A stretch of DNA of 64,000 bases from G963668435 sp963668435. GTDB taxonomy: Bacteria > Latescibacterota > Latescibacteria > Latescibacterales > Latescibacteraceae. Position numbers and translations under genes: made by a program. The stretch is from contig CAXXSC010000001.1 in the NCBI GenBank assembly GCA_963668435.2, forward strand, positions 372,001 to 436,000, read 5' to 3'. The notes below the pieces were generated by a model. It saw only the letters and a program-made list of their open reading frames with translations. It did no database searches and was not told where the DNA came from. Shown here one piece after another: positions 17,265-25,585 of this stretch (the stretch's first letter is position 1; each line of letters opens with the position of its first letter).

Positions 17265-18290
17265 TCAGTCCCCGTAAATTTTCACACCGACTTTTTTCGC
17301 GATTTTCCTGATATAGGCTATCGCCTCGGGGTACTGCTCGTCCGGGATGTGCTCAGGTTCGAGTGCGCGGGGGTAACCGAGGTGGCTCATGCGGATGAGG
17401 TAGCGCTCGTAATCCATGACACCCTTGCCCGGACAGACCTCCTGTACGAGGACAGTCTGCTTATCGGGAATGATATAGCTGTCTTTCGCGTGGCAGCCGT
17501 AAATATCCTCGCCCAGAAGGTCGAAGCATTCGTCGATCAGCTCCGTGGAATGATAGTAGCGTGCCAGCGACATCATGTTGTTCGGATCGAGGTTCACCTT
17601 GACCCGGTCACTGCCGACATCGTTCATGAGACGTTTGTGCGCTTTTGGACTGTCGATGTTCGTGGTGACCTGCGCCTCCATTCCGATGACAGCTTTCATG
17701 CCCTCGGTGTCCTTGAGCACCTGCTTGACACTGTTAACCAGCCTTTTCCATGTTTCGGGTGACCAGTTGTCGGGATGCATGCCGATCAGGCTGTTGGTGT
17801 TGCAGCAGCCTGAGACTGTGCCCACCATGCGGCAGTTGACACTTTCGGCAACCTCCATACAATGGGCGAGGGCCTTGAGGTTTTTCTGAAGCTGAGTCGT
17901 GCTCGGTGTAACGAGATTGGTGTAGCCGCCTACCTCGTAGATGATAACATCTTGTTTTTTACAGGCTTTGACAACCTCCTCGCGCTCGGCCATTGTCATG
18001 GAGTGCCAGGGCTCACCCTTGTTGCCGCCGGGGTGACGTGCTCCCTTGGTTGCCGTGAAACCTGCTTTGCGGCGGCGGATAATCATTTCTTCCGGGCTTT
18101 CGTTACCCTCACGTTTGATATTCATCGCAAGGCGTATCGGTGTCCGGCCGGCCTCCATAGGTGCCGGTGTGTAATCGTCGGGGCCGGGCGCCCATGCCTC
18201 TGCCTTGTTCGCCCGCATTGCCATGCCGAAAGCTCCTGCTGCCGAGGCTATGGATGCAATCGCGGAACGTCGTGATATGTTTCGTGACAT
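17265..18290 (-). CDS. Tat-exported TIM-barrel sugar isomerase/epimerase-like protein (paralogue 1)
   Basis: 341-residue protein of the sugar phosphate isomerase/epimerase (AP endonuclease 2) superfamily. A twin-arginine signal (SRRSAIASIASAAGAFG) predicts folded export to the periplasm. The metal site expected in this fold is present: Glu205 in GMEAQVTTN, Asp235 in NLDPNN, His267 in GCHAKDSY and Glu311 or Glu313 in LEPEHIP. Proteins of this type isomerise, epimerise or hydrate sugars; exported members are associated with keto-sugar metabolism in related bacteria. The start ATG 18290 has GGAG 5 nt upstream. It is last of three paralogues and probably co-transcribed with them and with a 49-aa ORF upstream. 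Substrate unknown. Confidence 0.85.
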   Translation of the reverse strand: MSRNISRRSAIASIASAAGAFGMAMRANKAEAWAPGPDDYTPAPMEAGRTPIRLAMNIKREGNESPEEMIIRRRKAGFTATKGARHPGGNKGEPWHSMTMAEREEVVKACKKQDVIIYEVGGYTNLVTPSTTQLQKNLKALAHCMEVAESVNCRMVGTVSGCCNTNSLIGMHPDNWSPETWKRLVNSVKQVLKDTEGMKAVIGMEAQVTTNIDSPKAHKRLMNDVGSDRVKVNLDPNNMMSLARYYHSTELIDECFDLLGEDIYGCHAKDSYIIPDKQTVLVQEVCPGKGVMDYERYLIRMSHLGYPRALEPEHIPDEQYPEAIAYIRKIAKKVGVKIYGD

Positions 18291-18307
18291 GTTTTCTCCA
18301 CCATCGA

Positions 18308-18457
18308 TCAGTTATTATTGAGTTTATCAGCAATTGTATCTAATGTTGAGATCGTTTTTTTGAGCATAATAACTACATAAATGAGAAGGAAAATAGTTAG
18401 TAATGGAATAACAAGATTGAATGACCAAAAAAGATATCTGAAAAAATGGCTTGCCAT
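18308..18457 (-). CDS. Small membrane protein, 49 aa
   Basis: Short ORF hidden between two TIM-barrel genes. It begins MASHFFRYLFWSF, has one membrane helix (NLVIPLLTIFLLIYVVIML, about residues 14-32) and ends in an amphipathic stretch KKTISTLDTIADKLNNN. TGGAG lies 8 nt before the ATG. The stop is 17 bp from the start of the next gene and the preceding gene ends 107 bp upstream, so it fits the operon. The region is more AT-rich than its neighbours, which may mean recent arrival. It is not a family I can name; a role as a partner of the exported enzymes is speculation. Confidence 0.55.
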   Translation of the reverse strand: MASHFFRYLFWSFNLVIPLLTIFLLIYVVIMLKKTISTLDTIADKLNNN

Positions 18458-18564
18458 AAATCAAACTCCAGTCAGAAAATTAAACGAAACGTATAGTGTC
18501 ATGTTATGAAAAACAATGTTTCCTCAAAATGAAAGTATGATCTATGGTCAATATCTGTTTCGGA

Positions 18565-19599
18565 TCAGCTTTCGCCGTAGATTTTGACACCGACTTTCGC
18601 CGCGACCTTTCGGATGTATCCTGCCGCCTCGATAAGCTGATCTCCCGGCACATGCTCGGGAAGGAGCGTTCTCGGCCATTTGAGACGGCTGATACGGACG
18701 AGATAGGTCTCGTAGTCCATGACACCCCTTCCGGCGCAGACCTCCTGCACGTGGACTGTCTGCTTGTCCGGCCAGATATACGTGTCCTTTGCATGGCAGC
18801 CGAGGATGTCCTCTCCTAAAAGATCGAAACACTCGTTGATCAGTTCGGTTGTGTGATAATAGTTCGCCAGCGAGCACATGTTGACCGGATCGAGATTGAC
18901 AGCACAGCGCTTGTCTCCGACATCGTCCATGAGACGGCGGTGTGCTTTCGGGCCGTCAATATTCATGGTGATCTGCGCCTCCATGCCGAGAGCGGCTTTC
19001 AGTCCGGCTGTGTCCTTGAGCACCTGCCTGACCGCATCGACAGTTATCTGCCAGGTTTTTTCTGTCCAGTTCTCGGGATGAATACCGATATAATACTTGG
19101 GATCGCGGCTTCCCGTGCAGGTGCCCACCATGGGGCAGTTCACTTTTTCCGCGGCCTCAAGAGCGCTGGCAAGATGCTTGAGATTTGCCTGACGTTTCGT
19201 TTCGTCAGGATCGATCATATTTCGGTATCCGGCAACCTCGTAAACGACGACATCGTGCTCTTTAAGTGCCGCGTTGAACTCGGCGAGCTGTGAAGCGTTG
19301 AGCGCATGAATACCGTCCGGGCCGGTTACACAGCCGCTGTAGCCCCGCTTGACAAGGTCGCGGACCGATTCGCCCGGCCCCAGCGACAGATTAAGCCCAC
19401 CGCCGATCCTTATCGGTGTCGGTCCCGGTGTAAGGTCACGTTTCAGGTTCATGTCAGGGCCGGGATCCCAGAACTCCTTGCCGCTCAAACAGTCGGTTTT
19501 CGCGTGGGCTTTCGCCGCTGTGAATGTCGTTCCGCCCGCGATACCTGCGGTTGCCAGTCCTGTTTTCAGTGCCTTTCGCCTCGAGATATGTCGTGCCAT
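18565..19599 (-). CDS. Tat-exported TIM-barrel sugar isomerase/epimerase-like protein (paralogue 2)
   Basis: 344-residue paralogue of its two neighbours. The Tat signal is SRRKALKTGLATAGIAGG. The metal-site residues are kept: Glu in GMEAQITMN, Asp in NLDPVN, His in GCHAKDTY and Glu in LLPEHVP. The region from about 180 to the end is collinear with paralogue 1, ending AKVGVKIYGES. AAGGAGG lies 5 nt before ATG 19599; an in-frame ATG at 19632 would add 11 residues before the twin arginines and lacks a good site. It keeps the EVxGxxGxxxY-like strand (VVVYEVAGYRN). Middle gene of the array, 48 bp after paralogue 3. Confidence 0.85.
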   Translation of the reverse strand: MARHISRRKALKTGLATAGIAGGTTFTAAKAHAKTDCLSGKEFWDPGPDMNLKRDLTPGPTPIRIGGGLNLSLGPGESVRDLVKRGYSGCVTGPDGIHALNASQLAEFNAALKEHDVVVYEVAGYRNMIDPDETKRQANLKHLASALEAAEKVNCPMVGTCTGSRDPKYYIGIHPENWTEKTWQITVDAVRQVLKDTAGLKAALGMEAQITMNIDGPKAHRRLMDDVGDKRCAVNLDPVNMCSLANYYHTTELINECFDLLGEDILGCHAKDTYIWPDKQTVHVQEVCAGRGVMDYETYLVRISRLKWPRTLLPEHVPGDQLIEAAGYIRKVAAKVGVKIYGES

Positions 19600-19647
19600 A
19601 GCGTCCTCCTTTGCGGTCATTGCCGACCGCATGCTCGATTGTCTTTA

Positions 19648-20697
19648 TCAGCCATACAGTTTCACACCGACCCGGTTCGCCACCGTGCGCAGATACTCGT
19701 AAGCCTCTTCGAACTGATCTGACGGGATGTGCTCGGGAAGGAGCGCGCGGGCCCATTTCATGCGGCTCAGACGGACAAAATAGGTTTCGTAATCGAGCCG
19801 CCCTCGTCCGGGACAGACCTCCTGGACATGGACTGTCTGGCTGTGAGGCAGTACATAGCTGTCTTTCGCGTGGCATCCAGCGATGTGCTCGCCGAGGGTG
19901 TCGAAACACTCGTTAATCAGTTCGGTCGTGTGGAAATGATTGTAGAGATGCACCATGTTTGTCGGGTCCAGGTTGACCTTGATACGGTCGCTTTTCATGT
20001 CTTCGATGAGCCTGAGATGCGCCAGCGGGCTGTCGATATTGGTCGTGATCTGCGCCTCCATGCCGATCGCCGCTTTCAGACCTTTTGTCAGGTCGAGGAT
20101 CTTATGCAGGCTTTCCTGCAGCAATTCCCAGGTTTCCAGTGTCCAGTTGTCGGGATGGACAGCATAGTTGTCCACGAATTTGTTGCCTTCGGGATTGCGG
20201 CTTCCCGAGATGGTGCCGACCATGGGGCAGCCGACCTTTTCCGCTGCCTCGAGGCAGTAGGCGATACGGTTGATATATTCGCTGCGGACTTTCTCGTCGG
20301 TATGGAGGAGATTACGGTAGCCTCCAACCTCGAAAATGATCACATCATGCTGTTTCATTGCCGCTTTGAGCTCCCTGACCTCGGAATCCGTTGCGTCGTG
20401 CCAGTTGTCAGCGCTGGCGATACAGGCATGAAGGCCGCGGGAGGCAAGTTTGGCGATCTCCTCGCCGGGGTTGCTGTTGTCCTTCTTCGAGAGGTAACCG
20501 GCAAGACGGACAGGAGTTTTGCCAGGTTTAAGGTCTTTTTTCAGGTCCGGATCGGGGCCCGGTCCCCATGCTTTTTCCCTGCCGGGGCCTTTTTTCGAGC
20601 TGTAGCTCGCTGCGAATGCGAAATTTCCCTGTGCGATAAGGCCGGTTCCGGCGATTCCGCCCGCGAGTGCACTTCGGCGGCTGATCTTCTTTTCCAT
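19648..20697 (-). CDS. Tat-exported TIM-barrel sugar isomerase/epimerase-like protein (paralogue 3)
   Basis: 349-residue first gene of the three-paralogue array. The Tat signal is SRRSALAGGIAGTGLIAQG with a cleavage site near FAFAAS. The metal-site residues are again Glu in GMEAQITTN, Asp in NLDPTN, His in GCHAKDSY and Glu in LLPEHIP. It differs from paralogue 2 in the DNWHDATDSE loop and in an insertion NPEGNKFVDNYAVHP. GGAG lies 7 nt before ATG 20697. A 219-bp gap then leads to the divergent UroD-like gene, where a promoter should lie, although I see no strong boxes. Divergence within a shared core suggests related but different substrates. Confidence 0.85.
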   Translation of the reverse strand: MEKKISRRSALAGGIAGTGLIAQGNFAFAASYSSKKGPGREKAWGPGPDPDLKKDLKPGKTPVRLAGYLSKKDNSNPGEEIAKLASRGLHACIASADNWHDATDSEVRELKAAMKQHDVIIFEVGGYRNLLHTDEKVRSEYINRIAYCLEAAEKVGCPMVGTISGSRNPEGNKFVDNYAVHPDNWTLETWELLQESLHKILDLTKGLKAAIGMEAQITTNIDSPLAHLRLIEDMKSDRIKVNLDPTNMVHLYNHFHTTELINECFDTLGEHIAGCHAKDSYVLPHSQTVHVQEVCPGRGRLDYETYFVRLSRMKWARALLPEHIPSDQFEEAYEYLRTVANRVGVKLYG

Positions 20698-20916
20698 TTC
20701 GTTTCTCCGTATCCTGGCGTTCTGAGAACGCTGTATTGAGTGAATGAGACAAATTCCGTATCGTTAACTGTTATGTGATATGAAATAAATATCAGGATAG
20801 ACGGCCCAAAGCAAGATTTATCTGGTTCTGACAATATTAATATTGATAAAGAACCATGTTTTTCATTACTTTCATGACAGTTAAGACAATCAGGAATGCC
20901 TGTCAAAGGGGATAAT

Positions 20917-22065
20917 ATGACACCGCGAGAAAATTTTTTCGCCCTGCTTCAAGGGGAACCGTACGAGACAACACCTATCTGGCTGATGGGTTTCGAGAAT
21001 GAGGATGTAGCCCGGGCCCTCAATCCGGATACGCGTCTTCCGGACAACCTGTCCCATAATCCCGAACGGGTGGATTATCCCTGGGACCGGATTTCCGACG
21101 AGGAACGGGAACGGACAGTCAATTATAACCGTGCCTGCCTGAAACCGATTATTGTCGCCGGCTGGGGGGCAAACGCACCGCTTGGGCACGGCGGCCCCGG
21201 AGAGTTCCATTTCAACCTTGAATCGCTTAAAGAAGACGAACGCATTGTTGTCTGTGAAACCGGATGCAAGCGCGTGGTCAGGAAAAATCCCCATTTCTAC
21301 CGCGACTATGATTACCCACTGACAACGATCGATGATGTGGACAAGCTCGAACTGCCCGATCCACGTGATCCGGCACGGTATAAGGGTTTCGCCGAGGATA
21401 TCACATGGTTCAAACAGGCCGGATATGCTGTCGGCGGCAACCTTAACGGTTTTTTCAGCGGTCCGCACTATTTCTGCATCGACTATCAGGAATTTCTCAT
21501 GTCACTTCTGATTGATCCCGTGAACTCGAAAAAGCTCATCGATATGGTCGGGGTCTGGAACATTGCCGCCGCTGAGGAAATGCTTGCCCGCGGCGTGGAG
21601 GTCATCGTGCTTTGCGACGATCTCGGTTCCTCCGACAACCTGCTTATCAGCCCGGAGCTTTACGAACAGTGGATTCTTCCCTGGCACAAACGTCTGTGCG
21701 AAATCGCCCACGAGTCCGGTGCCTATGTCCATCTCCACAGTCACGGCAATATAAACAAGATCCTGCCGCTCGTGCTTTCCGCCGGGGTAGATATGGTCGA
21801 TCCCTTCGACATCTACGAATCAATGGACCTTGTGGCGTTCCTCGGTGACAGCGCCTCGTCCAAAACAGTGCCCTGCGGCGGATGCCACAAATTCTTTTTC
21901 GACTGGGAGCGTGATCAGCAGAACGAATACCTCACTGACCTCTTCAAGCGGGCGAACGCGGCCGGACGATGGATGTTCATGGACACCGGCGGCATTCCGG
22001 AAAACTGTGACAAAGAGACATACGACTTCCTGATCGAGAGGCTTGCTGAGCTGTCGAAGCGGTGA
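20917..22065 (+). CDS. Uroporphyrinogen decarboxylase-family protein (methyltransferase-like), HSH variant
   Basis: 382-residue cytoplasmic protein of the UroD/MtaA/CmuA fold. Heme-synthesis UroD is about 350 residues and has a conserved N-terminal RxPVWxMRQAGR that is absent here, so this is not hemE. Seen instead are MTPRENFFALLQGEPYETTP, then VIVLCDDLGSSDNLLISPE and YVHLHSHGNINKILP, where the zinc-type HxC of MtaA is replaced by His-x-His, and late CGGCHKFFF. Such proteins often move methyl groups between corrinoid and thiol or demethylate aromatics. GGGG lies 5 nt before ATG 20917. It is divergent from the TIM-barrel array; a second relative is at 24456. Confidence 0.85.
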   Translation: MTPRENFFALLQGEPYETTPIWLMGFENEDVARALNPDTRLPDNLSHNPERVDYPWDRISDEERERTVNYNRACLKPIIVAGWGANAPLGHGGPGEFHFNLESLKEDERIVVCETGCKRVVRKNPHFYRDYDYPLTTIDDVDKLELPDPRDPARYKGFAEDITWFKQAGYAVGGNLNGFFSGPHYFCIDYQEFLMSLLIDPVNSKKLIDMVGVWNIAAAEEMLARGVEVIVLCDDLGSSDNLLISPELYEQWILPWHKRLCEIAHESGAYVHLHSHGNINKILPLVLSAGVDMVDPFDIYESMDLVAFLGDSASSKTVPCGGCHKFFFDWERDQQNEYLTDLFKRANAAGRWMFMDTGGIPENCDKETYDFLIERLAELSKR

Positions 22066-22196
22066 CGCGATGGTGGATATAATGGGGGGCGGACGTGCCA
22101 GAACGATACGTCATATTTTTGTAACTGTTTTCAGCACTGGGGAATATGCGTTCTGGCTGAGGCATGCGCAGGCAATATCATTGAATTACACTTAGG

Positions 22197-22236
22197 AAAA
22201 GCGGGAAAGGCCGATACCGGTTTTTCCCGCTTTTTG
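22197..22236. terminator. Bidirectional terminator
   Basis: Stem AAAAGCGGGAAA / TTTCCCGCTTTTT with a purine-rich loop, between the convergent UroD-like and ketopantoate reductase genes. Both flanks have A or T runs, so it can serve both. Confidence 0.85.
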
Positions 22237-22242
22237 TGGGAT

Positions 22243-23184
22243 TTATATGCCGGATTTGAATCGGATAATTGCCGAAAGTGTGTCGCATACCGGTGTCGGA
22301 ACACTGCGTTTCCCGCCCTCTGCGCCGACATAGCCAGTAAGTGCCTCGACCTCGGTGCGCTTGCCTTTTTCGATATCCTGCAGCATTGATGAGCGGTGGT
22401 CGTATGTGGCGGGTATCTGTTTTTCGTAGAAGAAATCGCGGTACTCGACAGCATTCTGCCAGTGGGTCCGTCCCCCCATGGCCTCGATGACCGCGAACAC
22501 CTCGCCGATAACGGAGTCCATCACCGAACGTGCCTGGGGATCGTCGCCGAGTGCGCCGTAATGGACACCGAGCGCTGCACCGAGCGGATTGAGTGCGCAG
22601 TTGTAGAGAAGTTTGGCGAAAAGATCGCGCTGGATAGTGGGGGTGGCGCGGCAGGGGAGGCCGCTGTCGTTGATTGCCGCGGCTATTGTTTCCGCGCTTT
22701 CCGGTATCATGCCTTCGTCCGGACCGCCGATATGGACATCATCTGCTGTGACCGTGATCCTCACCTGTCCGGGATTGTCAATCGTGAAACCGGTGATCAC
22801 CCGCCCCCCAAGACTTCGCTCTTTCCCGAATACCTCGACTAGCTGTTCCAGGTTGCCGCAGCCGTTCTGAAGCGAAACAGCTTTAAATTGCTGAATTGTC
22901 AGCTTTTCAAGCTCTGTGAGCGCATCCGCGGTATCATAGGACTTGGTGGTCAGGAGGACATAGTTATAATGACGGTCTATACATTCCTCGATTGATGAAA
23001 ATGCTCTGATCCGGTCCGTTCCTACCTTGAACCTGCCGAAAATACCCTCGACAGCAAGGCCGCTCTCATTAATGACCTTTGCAAAACGCGGCCTGACAAT
23101 GAGATCGACAGTATGTCCCGAGGCGGCGAGCATGCAGCCGATAGCCTGGCCGACCGCACCCGCGCCGAAAACCAGTATTTTCAT
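22243..23184 (-). CDS. panE: Ketopantoate reductase family (PanE/ApbA)
   Basis: 313-residue NADP-dependent dehydrogenase that reduces 2-dehydropantoate to pantoate for coenzyme A synthesis, or a close relative. The Rossmann glycine motif is at the start, VFGAGAVGQAIG (Gly7, Gly9, Gly12). The C-terminal helical domain has FAKLLYNCALNPLGAALG, with the Lys and Asn of the active site. The last helices (about 265-310) include STRAEVEALTGY-like STMLQDIEKGKRTEVEALTG and end NLSAIIRFKSGI-like LSAIIRFKSGI. Many family members act on other 2-keto acids, so panE is a family-level assignment. It stands alone on the minus strand. Confidence 0.85.
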   Translation of the reverse strand: MKILVFGAGAVGQAIGCMLAASGHTVDLIVRPRFAKVINESGLAVEGIFGRFKVGTDRIRAFSSIEECIDRHYNYVLLTTKSYDTADALTELEKLTIQQFKAVSLQNGCGNLEQLVEVFGKERSLGGRVITGFTIDNPGQVRITVTADDVHIGGPDEGMIPESAETIAAAINDSGLPCRATPTIQRDLFAKLLYNCALNPLGAALGVHYGALGDDPQARSVMDSVIGEVFAVIEAMGGRTHWQNAVEYRDFFYEKQIPATYDHRSSMLQDIEKGKRTEVEALTGYVGAEGGKRSVPTPVCDTLSAIIRFKSGI

Positions 23185-23287
23185 AATAAGATTTTCCCTG
23201 CGCTTTTATCGCTGACTGTTCTTTTTTTGTCGGATCATTTTTCGGAATCTATGTTATCCCAAAGTCTTTATGAATCTTGATATTATG

Positions 23288-23635
23288 TCATTTCCCTATC
23301 GTCATCGTACCCTTTTCCGCCATGCGTTTTGCGAATTCATCATGACCGATTTCCCGGATAAGTTCAAGGCTCCCCAAGCGGTCGGATTTGAAAACGAAGG
23401 CGAAAATCTTTCCGATGAAATTGTTGATTTTCTTACAATCCGCCGCATTCTCGAAAAACGTGCAGTCGGCACAGCTAAGGAACGAGTTTTCCATGCAGCA
23501 TGATCTCACCTTGCACCAGGCGGCTTTCGTATTTCCGTGACAACCGGGGCATTTCCCCTTTTTGTGTGAACGGCAGGAACCGCAATATAGCCCGCAGTAA
23601 GAAACAAGCGACGTGTCAGGTTTCAGTGTTTCCAT
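23288..23635 (-). CDS. DUF3795 cysteine-rich protein
   Basis: 115-residue cytoplasmic protein. The N-terminus METLKPDTSLVSYCGLYCGSC is the DUF3795 signature, followed by CPGCHG, WCKVRSCCMEN and CADCTFF, ten or more cysteines that suggest a metal or iron-sulfur site. AAAGGA lies 7 nt before ATG 23635; the reading frame stays open to 23716 but adds only a hydrophobic non-family stretch. The function of the family is not known to me. It is a single gene with no clear operon partner. Confidence 0.82.
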   Translation of the reverse strand: METLKPDTSLVSYCGLYCGSCRSHKKGKCPGCHGNTKAAWCKVRSCCMENSFLSCADCTFFENAADCKKINNFIGKIFAFVFKSDRLGSLELIREIGHDEFAKRMAEKGTMTIGK

Positions 23636-23770
23636 CACATCATCCTTTTTTAAGATAAAACATAATGGTAAGATGACAATCACTTTTACACGTGCAGTAT
23701 AATACTTTTCACTCAAAAAGCAAGAAAATAATTACACTATAATGCGTGTCCGTTCATACTGTGTTGATAA

Positions 23771-24253
23771 TCATATGAAAAGATTGATGTTGGAGTTTTT
23801 CGATGCGGCGAGATAGGTCGCAACACCGCCGATATCGATACCGTCGATGAGCTCCTCCTTCTTCATGCCCATCATTTCCATCGAGGTTGTGCAGGCGACA
23901 ATGCGGACATTCAGCGCCTGCGCCATGCTCAGAAGCTCCTCGAGCGAGGTCATGTTCTTTTTCTTCATGATGCTTTTCATCATACCGGTGCCCGCTCCCA
24001 TGAAATGCATCTTGGACAGGCCGGTTCCCGAGGGGCCTTTCGGCAGCATCCAGCCGAACATTTTCTCGATCAGTGATTTTCCCGGGCGGCTGAAATTGTC
24101 TTTGCGGAGGAGCGAAAGTCCCCAGAATGTGAAAAATATCGAGACGCTCATGCCCGAGGACGCGGCTCCGGTGGCAAGAATGAACGCCGCCATAGCTTTA
24201 TCGAAATCGTTGGAAAAGACTATCAGCGACATGCTGTTATCGGTTTCGCTCAT
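23771..24253 (-). CDS. DsrE/DsrF/DrsH-like sulfur-transfer family protein
   Basis: 160-residue cytoplasmic protein of the DsrE-like family. The first strand and helix are MSLIVFSNDFDKAMAAFILATGAASSG. Later RIVACTTSMEMMGMKKEEL carries the conserved cysteine thought to carry persulfide in this family. A methionine- and lysine-rich loop (MHFMGAGTGMMKSIMKKK) lies between. ATG 24253 lies just upstream of a 200-bp divergent gap to the second UroD-like gene. Relatives are often encoded near thiosulfate and persulfide enzymes; none is seen here. Confidence 0.85.
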   Translation of the reverse strand: MSETDNSMSLIVFSNDFDKAMAAFILATGAASSGMSVSIFFTFWGLSLLRKDNFSRPGKSLIEKMFGWMLPKGPSGTGLSKMHFMGAGTGMMKSIMKKKNMTSLEELLSMAQALNVRIVACTTSMEMMGMKKEELIDGIDIGGVATYLAASKNSNINLFI

Positions 24254-24455
24254 TGTGACTGTCTCCTTCTTATCTGCAAAATTTTGAAACTGCCGGTTGT
24301 TGCTGTAATATAAAGCGCTTCATCGCTCCTGCAAGATGATAAAACAGTTTTCAGACAGGGCTGTATCGGCTATATTGCCTGAGTGTGGCGTTAACGGGAC
24401 GGTTTCGCCGTTTCACGTCTGATGAAATATCCCAAGGCTTTATGGAGGCGTTGCG

Positions 24456-25526
24456 ATGAAGATAGAGTCGAAAACATTTCTGCCGGTCGAGATCGTTTAC
24501 CACCCCAACTGGTGGAACAAAGAATACGGTATCTCATTTGACAGGAGCTATTTTTTCGATCCGAACCGCCGGGTAAATGACGAGATGCTCATGCGGCGCA
24601 AGCTCTGGGAGCGTTTCGGCGCTTTCGGTTACGGTGAGGAAAATCCGGTGCCGGAACCGGTGATCGGACCTGTGCATCTCGCTGCGGGATTCCTCGTTTC
24701 CGCTGTCTGGGGTTGCCCGATACGCTATTACGAGAACAACAGTCCCGTTGTCGAGCCGCTTTCAATGACTATCGACGAGCTTGATGCCATGGATATTCCC
24801 GATCCCGGTGAAAACGCTGAATTCCGGGATTTCATTGCCCTGATCGCGGCGCTGAAAGAGCGTTTCGGTACAGTTTCCGGTGATTTCGGCTGGGGAAACC
24901 TTCAGAACCTTGCCCTCGATCTTATGGGCCAGAATATTTTCATGGCCTATTTCGACAGTCCCGAAAAAGTCCACGCAATTTATGACAAGATGAACGAATC
25001 GATCATCGATCTCCTTGAAATGGTGCGGAAGGAGACTGGCACAACCTCGATTTCCGTCAACCGGAGCATCGAAAAGGTCGAACCCGCGATCAACCTCCAG
25101 TCAAACTGCTCGGTGCAGATGATCTCAAATGCCATGTACGAGGAGTTCCTGCTGCCCCACGAGATAGAGCTTTCGAAGAAACTCCAGCCATACGGCATTC
25201 ACCACTGCGGCGACAACATGCACGAGGTCGCCGAGGGCTATTCCAAGGTCAGCGAGTCCTGCTTCTTCGATGTGGGCTGGGGTGCGGATATCGCCCGCTG
25301 CCGTGAACTGATACCGGATGCTTTTTTCAATGTCCGCCTCTCGCCGGTGAAGATCAAGACCTGTAGTGCTGACGAGGTCGAGGCCGATCTCATAAACCTG
25401 CTCGAAAACGCCGGTGATCTCTCGAAAGTCGGCATCTGCTGTATCAACATGGATCACGGCACGCCCGACGAGAATGTGGCGAAAATATTCGAGGTCGCCG
25501 AACGATACCGTAAGTTTGGCGGATGA
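24456..25526 (+). CDS. Uroporphyrinogen decarboxylase-family protein, MtaA-like with HxC motif
   Basis: 356-residue cytoplasmic protein of the UroD/MtaA fold. It keeps a likely zinc-thiolate site: His and Cys in GIHHCGDNMHEV and Cys in VGICCINMDHGT, matching the HxC...C pattern of corrinoid-thiol methyltransferases such as MtaA. The N-terminus has VYHPNWWNKEYGISFD and MRRKLWERFGAFGYG. GGAGG lies 7 nt before ATG 24456. It probably moves a methyl group from a methylated corrinoid or demethylates a substrate. No corrinoid protein gene is adjacent, so the partner would be elsewhere. It is followed 59 bp later by the alpha/beta hydrolase. Confidence 0.85.
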   Translation: MKIESKTFLPVEIVYHPNWWNKEYGISFDRSYFFDPNRRVNDEMLMRRKLWERFGAFGYGEENPVPEPVIGPVHLAAGFLVSAVWGCPIRYYENNSPVVEPLSMTIDELDAMDIPDPGENAEFRDFIALIAALKERFGTVSGDFGWGNLQNLALDLMGQNIFMAYFDSPEKVHAIYDKMNESIIDLLEMVRKETGTTSISVNRSIEKVEPAINLQSNCSVQMISNAMYEEFLLPHEIELSKKLQPYGIHHCGDNMHEVAEGYSKVSESCFFDVGWGADIARCRELIPDAFFNVRLSPVKIKTCSADEVEADLINLLENAGDLSKVGICCINMDHGTPDENVAKIFEVAERYRKFGG

Positions 25527-25585
25527 ACCGTGAAAATTTGTTTTTGCGGCACATGGCTGTCGGAAGTCTGCTGTGAGGAGTCGGC

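Noticed and set aside
20917..22065. hemE (heme-pathway uroporphyrinogen decarboxylase)
   Set aside because: Lacks the N-terminal RQAGR motif and is longer; belongs to the methyltransferase-like branch.
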